A DNA stretch of 5,068 nt from Nanobdellota archaeon (GTDB taxonomy: Archaea > Nanobdellota > Nanobdellia > Pacearchaeales > GW2011-AR1). Numbering within the stretch: position 1 is the stretch's first letter; each line of letters begins with the position of its first letter. The position numbers were made by a program, and so were the translations under genes. Location: NCBI GenBank assembly GCA_022563455.1, contig JADFNI010000050.1, positions 1-5,068 of the forward strand, written 5' to 3'. Below the pieces are notes generated by a model. The model was not told where the DNA came from, did no database searches, and saw nothing but the letters and a program-made list of their open reading frames with translations. This document shows positions 1-4,822 of the stretch, one piece after another.

Positions 1-329
1 AGAATCCTTCGAGAAGTGATTTAAGGTTGAGTTATGAGATTTCAAAAGATGGAGAGGTTATTGCACAATCCAAGGTTTTGAAAGCGGTTGAAACTCAAGC
101 CTCTTTTATAGATTTTATTGTGATTCCTGAAATTAGTGATTCTGGTTTACACATAATAAATATTAAAATTTTTGAAGAAGAAGTTTTAATCAGTGAAGTT
201 TCTGCAAGTTTTCAGATTACTGGTTCTGGCTCTGATCAAATAAAGATTTATTTCTTTGTTCTTTTAGGAGTTGTCATTCTTGTCGGAATATTAATTATGG
301 TTGTTATTTTTGTGAGGAAGAAAAAATGA
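1..329 (+). CDS. Ig-like ectodomain, single-pass membrane protein (5' partial)
   Basis: The reading frame is open from position 3, so the gene begins upstream of the window; 108 codons are visible before the TGA. A TTG at 27 could be taken as a start, but the codons before it (NPSRSDLRL) align with NPRRKDLIL in the next gene, so the true N-terminus is off the left edge. The visible part is the second half of a beta-rich, Ig-like extracellular domain, containing the pattern Y-E-I..DGEVIAQ..TQASFIDFIVIPE..GLHIINIKI, then a short GSGSD linker, one hydrophobic membrane segment (about nt 246-314) and a short basic tail ending RKKK. The tail should lie in the cytoplasm, with the domain outside. It is a close paralogue of the protein at 417-968. 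No enzymatic motif is visible. The family name is uncertain; binding or scaffolding is inferred from architecture only. Confidence 0.8.
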   Translation, partial: NPSRSDLRLSYEISKDGEVIAQSKVLKAVETQASFIDFIVIPEISDSGLHIINIKIFEEEVLISEVSASFQITGSGSDQIKIYFFVLLGVVILVGILIMVVIFVRKKK

Positions 330-424
330 AAATTGGAACAGTCTTTAGATTATTGAAATCGGTAAAAATGATTTTAGATTTAGATCATTGTTTAATCGTG
401 AAAGGGAGAAAATATAATGAATAA
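326..424 (+). CDS. possible 32-residue micro-ORF bridging the two paralogues
   Basis: ATG at 326 overlaps the upstream stop as ATGA and is preceded by GAGG (314-317) with 8 nt spacing, the same arrangement as the certain genes of this operon. The frame stays open across the 87-nt gap and ends with TAA at 422-424, just inside the next gene. The product starts MKIGTVFRLLKSVKMIL and is basic at first, with no recognisable domain. It may be a real small protein, a leader whose translation hands ribosomes to the gene at 417, or chance. The overlap pattern supports translation; nothing supports a specific function. Confidence 0.3.
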   Translation: MKIGTVFRLLKSVKMILDLDHCLIVKGRKYNE

Positions 425-968
425 TCTAAAAGTTACAAACAATTCTATACTCTATAGAGTACGAGAATCTGCGATACGGACAAGAAAAATTTATTTAATT
501 TTGATCGTAGGATTATTTTTTTCTAACTATGCACCTGTTTCAGCTTTAAGCATATTTGCCCATGTTCCTGAGAAATATACAGATATCATCGCAGGAGAGA
601 GAATTTATTTTGAAGTTGAAGTTCAGTACCCAGAGAACCCTAGAAGAAAAGATTTAATATTGGAATATGAGGTTAAAGACAGTGAAGAAAAATTAGTTGC
701 CCAATTAAAAACATTAAAAGCAATTAAAACTCAGATTACATTTGTGGATTTTATTAAGATTCCTGAAGATGCTGTGGAAGGGCTGCATACTATTAATGTG
801 AAGGTAAAAGATTATGAATCTTTAAGTGAAGAGGTTAGTACTAGTTTTCAGGTTGTGGGAGATAGTGAGGGCCAGATTATGGTTTATTTTCTTATTTTAT
901 TTGGAGTTATTGTTTTGATTGGAATATTAATTATAGTTGTCATTTTTATTAGGGGAGGCAAAAGATGA
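417..968 (+). CDS. secreted Ig-like domain protein with C-terminal membrane anchor
   Basis: This is a complete 183-residue protein. A hydrophilic N-region (1-24) precedes a signal-peptide-like hydrophobic stretch (25-43) ending P-V-S-A, a plausible signal peptidase site. Residues about 45-147 form an Ig-like beta-sandwich: AGERIYFEVEV, then LEYEVKD, then a TQITFVDFIKIPED strand-turn and GLHTINVKV, as in archaeal cell-surface Ig/CARDB-like domains. A linker (148-154), one membrane segment (about 156-178) and a short tail RGGKR follow. The domain should face outside. The ATG at 417 is chosen because GGAG (405-408) sits 8 nt upstream and an in-frame stop lies at 399-401; the long N-region is nevertheless unusual. 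The gene overlaps the next one by ATGA (965-968). Its upstream paralogue shares the same end of domain plus anchor, so the pair is a tandem duplication. A role as accessory ectodomain of the sensor complex is inferred from context. Confidence 0.85.
   Translation: MNNLKVTNNSILYRVRESAIRTRKIYLILIVGLFFSNYAPVSALSIFAHVPEKYTDIIAGERIYFEVEVQYPENPRRKDLILEYEVKDSEEKLVAQLKTLKAIKTQITFVDFIKIPEDAVEGLHTINVKVKDYESLSEEVSTSFQVVGDSEGQIMVYFLILFGVIVLIGILIIVVIFIRGGKR
448..461. repeat. 14-bp perfect palindrome near gene start
   Basis: TACTCTATAGAGTA equals its own reverse complement. It is flanked by ATTCT (442-446) and AGAAT (464-468), which extend the symmetry with a one-base offset. It lies in codons 11-15 of the 183-aa gene, within the unusually long hydrophilic region before the signal peptide. 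It could be a protein-binding site or an RNA hairpin near the start codon; chance in AT-rich DNA is also possible. Confidence 0.4.
954..968 (+). promoter_or_regulatory. ribosome binding site and ATGA stop-start overlap
   Basis: GGAGG at 954-958 stands 6 nt before ATG 965, which overlaps the TGA of the upstream gene (966-968). This fixes the start of the 610-aa sensor and indicates translational coupling. Confidence 0.8.
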
Positions 969-2797
969 AATATATATTTAGTTTTATGCTTGGATTTTTT
1001 TTAGTTGGAACTCTTATAATTGGCTTAGGAGGATTATATAATTATTCTTCTGAAAAAGAAATTCTTCTTGATAAGGCTTTTGAAAATTTGGAGGAAAATG
1101 CGGAGGAAAAAACTGGAAGAATTAATGACTATTTGTCTAAAACGGTTAGAGATATCCAAAACTTACAAGAAACTGAAGAGGTAAAAGATTTATTAATGCA
1201 AGAATTGAGTTCTGAGAATTCTGTAATTAAAAGAAATATCGACCAAAAAGCAGAAGTTATTTCAATGGAAATTGAAAATTATATCAGAGCTAATTCAAAA
1301 AAGACATTGATAGATTTACAAAGTGATTTTGATTTTTTGCGAATAGCTGTTCAAGATGTTGGCAATGCAGGGCATAGCTCTGTAGTTGGTACTGATGATT
1401 TAATTATCTATTTTCATAAAAATTCTTCTTTTGTGGGGGATCGACTTGATAATTTGCAAAAAGAATCTTCTGAACTTCTTGATATTTTAGAAAATATTAA
1501 AATTGGAAAAAATGTTTCTGAAGGATTTTATGACTGGAAAGATTCTGAGGGAGAAATAAGAAGAAAGTATGGAAAGTTTATTTCTTCTCCTGTTAAGACA
1601 GCTGATGGAATTAGTTTGTTTATTGCAACTACTGCTTATGTGGATGACTATAAAATAATTAGTGATATTTCTCAAGAATCAAAAGAATATTTGAAAAATT
1701 TTAAGGAAGAGTACGATTATTATAATTTAGTTTTGATTTCCCCAGAAGGACAAATTATTTATGCGATTGAGCAAATGAATAATTTTGGCACGAATTTGGA
1801 ATGGGAGATTAATTCGGAAAATTGGCTTTCTAAAAATTATTTTGATGCTAAGAGAAAAAATGATTTTTCTTTTTTTGAACCTTTTATGGAGGACAATTAT
1901 GTTATTCCAAAAGTTTCTGTTATAATTCCTGTTTATGTATCAAATGATTTATTAGGGTTTGTTGCTTTGATTCATGATGCAGATAAAATCTTTGAGATTA
2001 CTAAGGAAAATATTGATATTAACGAGGAGACATATCTTATTGATAGAGAGCAAATATTAAATAGTCCTTTAAAAACTCAAAATTTGGAAATTTTTACACA
2101 GACCATTTATACTGATAATGCTGATGGTTGTTTTAATAAAAGAATAGAAGAACTCTTAGGGAGCAAAGAATCTGCTATTCTTTTTTTGGGCTATGACGGA
2201 GAGGAAACTTTTGGAGTTCATAGGAAAATTGCCCAAATAGATTTGTGTTTACTTAATGAAGTTAAGAAAGAAGAGGTTTTAGATATTCCTTTAAAGAGTG
2301 TTTTAATAAAAAATCTATTTGTTCTTGGATTTGGAATTTTAATTTTTAGTTTAGTTGGTTTTTTTATAGGAAAATATTTTGAGAGAAAGGGCCAAGCAAA
2401 AATTAAAAAATATTCAGAATTTTTATCTAATTTAAAATTAAGATATTTTCTTTTATTTGGAACTTTATTTATACTGGCATATTTTCTTGCTATAAAATTC
2501 TCTGTTGGAAGATCTGCAGATTTTTCTTTTTTGAGTTATTATATTTTTGATGCATTAATTTTTATCATGGCATTTATGATTTTTGCTTTTGCTTTTAAAT
2601 TAAAGAGAGACAAATCTCGAAAATATTTATTTTTAGGTTCTGAATTTATTATTTTGGGAATTTTAATCAGAATTTTGGTAGAACAATATTTTGGAATTAT
2701 TAATTCTTTGAACACTTTTTATTGGACTTTTACAATCATTGCAGAATTCTTTGGCTTTTGGCTTTTGGCTTTTGGTTTGAGGGAGATGAAAAAATGA
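965..2797 (+). CDS. multi-Cache extracellular sensor with six membrane segments and no output domain
   Basis: A 610-residue protein. One membrane segment (4-25) leads into a large extracellular region (about 26-445): a long helical, coiled-coil-prone stretch (28-125), an sCache-like part with GFYDW (187-191), RRKYGKFISSPVKTADG (199-215) and ATTAYVDDY (221-229), a second Cache-like part with LISPEGQIIYA (257-267), FGTNL (274-278) and the strand pair IPVY...GFVAL (321-335), then a membrane-proximal part with ETYLID..ILNSPL (355-369) and LLNEVKKEEVL (429-439). These are hallmarks of Cache domains in archaeal and bacterial chemoreceptors and sensor kinases, which bind small molecules. Instead of HAMP, kinase or methyl-accepting domains, five membrane segments follow (about 450-469, 493-512, 521-545, 554-576, 584-604). 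Basic loops at 470-492 and 545-553 place the C-terminus inside. Only two cysteines exist (C389, C428), both extracellular. Its start and end overlap neighbours as ATGA. Cache assignment is confident; the ligand is unknown and signalling through the membrane partners is inferred. Confidence 0.85.
   Translation: MKYIFSFMLGFFLVGTLIIGLGGLYNYSSEKEILLDKAFENLEENAEEKTGRINDYLSKTVRDIQNLQETEEVKDLLMQELSSENSVIKRNIDQKAEVISMEIENYIRANSKKTLIDLQSDFDFLRIAVQDVGNAGHSSVVGTDDLIIYFHKNSSFVGDRLDNLQKESSELLDILENIKIGKNVSEGFYDWKDSEGEIRRKYGKFISSPVKTADGISLFIATTAYVDDYKIISDISQESKEYLKNFKEEYDYYNLVLISPEGQIIYAIEQMNNFGTNLEWEINSENWLSKNYFDAKRKNDFSFFEPFMEDNYVIPKVSVIIPVYVSNDLLGFVALIHDADKIFEITKENIDINEETYLIDREQILNSPLKTQNLEIFTQTIYTDNADGCFNKRIEELLGSKESAILFLGYDGEETFGVHRKIAQIDLCLLNEVKKEEVLDIPLKSVLIKNLFVLGFGILIFSLVGFFIGKYFERKGQAKIKKYSEFLSNLKLRYFLLFGTLFILAYFLAIKFSVGRSADFSFLSYYIFDALIFIMAFMIFAFAFKLKRDKSRKYLFLGSEFIILGILIRILVEQYFGIINSLNTFYWTFTIIAEFFGFWLLAFGLREMKK
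2753..2775 (+). repeat. three tandem copies of a 7-nt repeat (GGCTTTT)
   Basis: GGCTTTT occurs perfectly at 2753-2759, 2760-2766 and 2767-2773, followed by GG. It lies in the last membrane segment of the 610-aa sensor. Seven is not a multiple of three, so a gain or loss of one copy changes frame; the downstream gene's frame is open across the repeat from at least 2722. Confidence 0.85.
2779..2797 (+). promoter_or_regulatory. ribosome binding site deciding the start at 2794
   Basis: GAGGGAG (2779-2785) lies 8 nt before ATG 2794, which overlaps the preceding TGA as ATGA. The longer frame back to TTG 2722 has no comparable site and would duplicate sequence within the sensor gene, so 2794 is preferred. 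Confidence 0.75.
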
Positions 2798-3054
2798 ATT
2801 TGATGAGTGTGTTTGCATATCTTATCTTTGCAATTATTATGTTATGCATTACTAATCGGATTATTTTGAAAAAGAAGGAAATGTTATCTTTTTTGCCGTT
2901 TATTATGGTTGGTCTTTTGGCTTGTTTTCAGATAGCTTTTATGTTCCATGATATAAGTAATCTTTTTGTATGGTTGGGTGTGAAAATTGTTTATGTAATT
3001 GTATTGTCTTTGATATTTATAAATCTCTGGAGGGAAAATGGAAATAGGAGGTAG
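2794..3054 (+). CDS. 86-residue three-segment membrane protein, unknown function
   Basis: I do not recognise this protein. From ATG 2794 it has 86 residues, almost all in three hydrophobic helices (about 4-24, 30-50 and 56-78). The loop NRIILKKKE (21-29) and the tail WRENGNRR (79-86) are basic, predicting both inside and the N-terminus outside; the loop FHDIS is outside. No catalytic or ligand-binding motif is visible. It overlaps the sensor gene by 4 nt and the next gene by 17 nt, so it is probably made together with both and may link the Cache sensor to the PotD-like protein within the membrane. Its frame is also open upstream through the 7-nt repeat at 2753-2775, which would allow a frameshifted fusion to the sensor. 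Existence as a gene is well supported by overlaps and the ribosome site; function is not. Confidence 0.75.
   Translation: MNLMSVFAYLIFAIIMLCITNRIILKKKEMLSFLPFIMVGLLACFQIAFMFHDISNLFVWLGVKIVYVIVLSLIFINLWRENGNRR
3029..3040 (+). promoter_or_regulatory. closely spaced ribosome binding site for the 522-aa gene
   Basis: GGAGGG (3029-3034) is only 3 nt from ATG 3038, tighter than the 6-8 nt spacing of the other sites here. A second GGAGGT (3047-3052) follows inside the gene, but the next in-frame ATG (3077) is 24 nt beyond it, so 3038 is kept. Confidence 0.55.
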
Positions 3055-4606
3055 TATAGTTTTAGGAAATTTAATTATGTATTTTGTTGTTTTATTTAGT
3101 TTGCTAGGAATTTTATTTTCAGAATTTTTTACTCTTGGGAAAGACAGGAGAAAAGGTGTTTCTTTCTATATTATTTTAACCTTTGGACTTGCTGCATTTA
3201 TTATTATTAATGCTCTAAAGCACTTTGAGGTTAAATTTCCTTCTGTATTATTGTGGGTAAATCCTTTTTTGATTGTAATTATTGGGGCAGCTGTTTTATG
3301 GAATTCTTATTATGTTAAGGGCATGGCAAGCAAAAAGATTTCTTTTTTAGTTTTCTTTTTTAGTTTTGTGATTGCTGTAACTGAAATTTTTAAGATTATT
3401 TTTATAGAATCTATTGATTTGATATTGAATTCTTTTGCTAGCGGGATTTTTCTTTTATTAATTTGGGCGATAATTATTGATTTTTTAAGGAATATTTCTA
3501 AAGGAGCGTCTGGAGAGAAACAAAAATTGAGGAAAAAAGAATTAAAAATATTTTTTATTTTCGGTCTTTCGAGCTTGATTGTTTTAGGAGTGATTTTGAT
3601 CAGTATTTCTTTGCCTATTTTATTTAAGCCTCAACTTTCAGATGAATTGAATATATTTGTCTGGGCAGATTATTTTGATGATTTTGATGGGGATGCAATA
3701 ACTTTTGAAGAGTTTGAAAAAGAATTTGGGGTAAAGATTAATTCGGAGACTTTTTTAGATGATGGAGTTATGTTGGAAACGGATTTAGGTAAGTATGATT
3801 TGATTATTATCGATAATGATTTATTAGAAGAGATGGTTGAAAGGGAATTATTGGCCCCTATAAGAACCAGAAATATTCCTAACTTGAAAGACATTGATGA
3901 GAGATGTGTTATGAAAGAGTTTGAAGAATATCTTGCGCCTTATTTTTTTGGAACTACTGGTCTTGCTATAAATACAAAATATATACCCGAAGACACAGAT
4001 AGTTGGGATGTTTTATGGAATTCAAAATATAAGGGAAAGATTAAGGTATTGGATCATGATATAGAGGTTATTGCAATGACTGCAAAATATCTTGGCTTGC
4101 CACTGATTCCTCAGACTGAGTCAGAACTTAAACAGGTGGAGAAATTTCTTTTACTTCAAAGACCTCTAATTAAAGGATATCATGATCTTGAAACAATTAG
4201 GGCAGGTTTAGTTTCTGAAGAAATATGGGCTGCTCAAAATTATGGGATACTTGTAAGAGTTGCTGCTTTCGAAAATGAGAATATAAAATATATTTTTCCA
4301 AAAGAAGGATTGGTGAAATGGGTAGATAATTTTGCAATTGTTAGGAGTTCTCCTAATAAATATACTGCAGAGGTTTTTATTAATTATATTAATAGACCGT
4401 CTGTTAATATAAGAATTACAGAGTTTCAACTGGGTTATAGTTGCAATAAAGAGACAATGAAGTTTCTTGGAGAGGATTTTCTTCCAGAGATTCCTCCAGA
4501 AGTTCTAAAGTTTTTTGAGTTTTTATCAGATTATGATGAAAGTGAAGAGATAAGGGAGTTGAGGGAGGAATTATGGGAGGAATTAACTGAAGGAATGGAA
4601 GTTTAG
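3038..4606 (+). CDS. six-TM membrane module fused to extracellular PotD-like solute-binding domain
   Basis: A 522-residue protein in two parts. Residues 1-196 carry six membrane segments (about 8-31, 41-60, 69-92, 101-124, 127-150, 170-196); basic loops at 35-40, 94-100 and 151-170 indicate an outside N-terminus and place the rest outside the cell. Residues about 203-480 match the spermidine/putrescine-binding protein family (PotD/PotF): LNIFVWADYF (204-213; PotD has W-T-E-Y here), FEKEFGVKIN, KYDLIIIDN (252-260), PYFFGTTGLAIN (301-312), SWDVLW.SKYKGKIKVLD (322-339), EEIWAAQNYG (394-403), PKEGLVKWVDNFAI (421-434) and the FINYINRPSV helix. W209, Y212, E343, W428 and D430 match PotD ligand contacts; D168 of PotD appears replaced by H340 and W229 by Y402. 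An acidic, helical tail (498-522) ends the protein. Normal relatives are secreted or lipid-anchored and work with PotABC; no ATPase or permease is present here, and the TM part lacks a permease EAA loop. Family assignment is strong; polyamine as ligand is likely but unproven. Confidence 0.88.
   Translation: MEIGGSIVLGNLIMYFVVLFSLLGILFSEFFTLGKDRRKGVSFYIILTFGLAAFIIINALKHFEVKFPSVLLWVNPFLIVIIGAAVLWNSYYVKGMASKKISFLVFFFSFVIAVTEIFKIIFIESIDLILNSFASGIFLLLIWAIIIDFLRNISKGASGEKQKLRKKELKIFFIFGLSSLIVLGVILISISLPILFKPQLSDELNIFVWADYFDDFDGDAITFEEFEKEFGVKINSETFLDDGVMLETDLGKYDLIIIDNDLLEEMVERELLAPIRTRNIPNLKDIDERCVMKEFEEYLAPYFFGTTGLAINTKYIPEDTDSWDVLWNSKYKGKIKVLDHDIEVIAMTAKYLGLPLIPQTESELKQVEKFLLLQRPLIKGYHDLETIRAGLVSEEIWAAQNYGILVRVAAFENENIKYIFPKEGLVKWVDNFAIVRSSPNKYTAEVFINYINRPSVNIRITEFQLGYSCNKETMKFLGEDFLPEIPPEVLKFFEFLSDYDESEEIRELREELWEELTEGMEV
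4563..4585 (+). repeat. 11-nt direct repeat in the acidic C-terminal tail
   Basis: GGGAGGAATTA occurs at 4563-4573 and again at 4575-4585, a 12-nt period that encodes the EEL-xEEL pattern of the tail helix. The period preserves frame, so copy changes would lengthen or shorten the tail by four residues. Confidence 0.6.
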
Positions 4607-4618
4607 TTATTGGAGGTA

Positions 4619-4626
4619 TTTTTCTT
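4619..4626 (+). terminator. weak T-rich archaeal terminator candidate
   Basis: TTTTTCTT begins 13 nt after the last stop codon of the operon. Archaeal termination commonly uses runs of T on the non-template strand without a hairpin. The run is short and broken by a C, in DNA that is T-rich anyway, so the call is tentative. Confidence 0.3.
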
Positions 4627-4684
4627 AGTAAGAGGGGAAGGGTTAGAATTGGATGAATTAAATATGCTCCTGCAGTCTAGAGGG

Positions 4685-4699
4685 AACAAATAATTTGTT
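4685..4699. repeat. small palindrome in the intergenic region
   Basis: AACAAAT and ATTTGTT (7-bp perfect arms) flank a single A. The loop is too small for a full RNA hairpin, though a 5-bp stem is possible. It may be part of termination or a binding site, or chance. Confidence 0.35.
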
Positions 4700-4733
4700 T
4701 GTGAGTTTATATTATTTATCGAGTATGCTTTGG

Positions 4734-4743
4734 TTTATAAATA
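4734..4743 (+). promoter_or_regulatory. isolated TATA-like element
   Basis: TTTATAAATA resembles an archaeal TATA box and would start transcription near 4760-4766, giving a leader of about 60 nt before ATG 4823. It lacks a clear purine-rich BRE upstream. It may be a secondary promoter of the Fic-like gene or a chance AT match. Confidence 0.35.
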
Positions 4744-4771
4744 TCGTTGAGGTCTAGTTGATATATTTCTA

Positions 4772-4815
4772 TTATGACTACATTACAGAAAGATTTATAT
4801 ATCATGTAGTCATAA
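4772..4815. repeat. 12-bp perfect inverted repeat bracketing a promoter (operator candidate)
   Basis: TTATGACTACAT (4772-4783) and its exact reverse complement ATGTAGTCATAA (4804-4815) are separated by 20 nt. The spacer consists almost entirely of the BRE/TATA element at 4786-4801. Arm centres are 32 bp apart, close to three helical turns, so a dimeric or tetrameric regulator could contact one DNA face while blocking TBP/TFB. A mobile palindromic element is the alternative. Confidence 0.7.
4786..4801 (+). promoter_or_regulatory. BRE/TATA promoter of the Fic-like gene, leaderless
   Basis: CAGAAAGA (4786-4793) fits a purine-rich BRE and TTTATATA (4794-4801) a TATA box. Archaeal initiation about 25-27 nt downstream of the TATA centre falls at about 4823-4824, which is the A of the start codon, so the transcript is probably leaderless. 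No ribosome site precedes the ATG, in agreement. Confidence 0.7.
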
Positions 4816-4822
4816 AAACTCT

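Noticed and set aside
1487..1675. Minus-strand open frame of 62 codons inside the sensor gene.
   Set aside because: It is antisense to well-supported Cache motifs and its product is low-complexity; a shadow of the real gene. The same holds for minus frames at 3670-3894, 4208-4429 and 4867-5055.
2722..2793. A longer N-terminus of the 86-aa protein from TTG 2722.
   Set aside because: It has no ribosome site, lies wholly inside the sensor gene, and ATG 2794 has both an ATGA overlap and a good site.
3038..3625. The six-segment part as a PotB/PotC-type ABC permease.
   Set aside because: It is shorter than such permeases, its loops are small, and I see no EAA docking motif; a structural search would settle it.
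4604..4693. The frame of the 522-aa gene stays open for 28 codons after its TAG stop, suggesting stop-codon readthrough or pyrrolysine.
   Set aside because: The 86-aa gene also ends in TAG, so TAG looks like an ordinary stop here; the extension is short and has no domain. No readthrough signal is visible.
4774..4809. Tiny frame starting at the ATG within the left palindrome arm.
   Set aside because: It has eleven codons, ends at TAG inside the right arm, and lies upstream of the predicted transcription start.
4607..4822. tRNA, CRISPR or riboswitch in the intergenic region.
   Set aside because: No cloverleaf, repeat-spacer pattern or recognisable aptamer is present; only promoter-like and palindromic elements can be supported.
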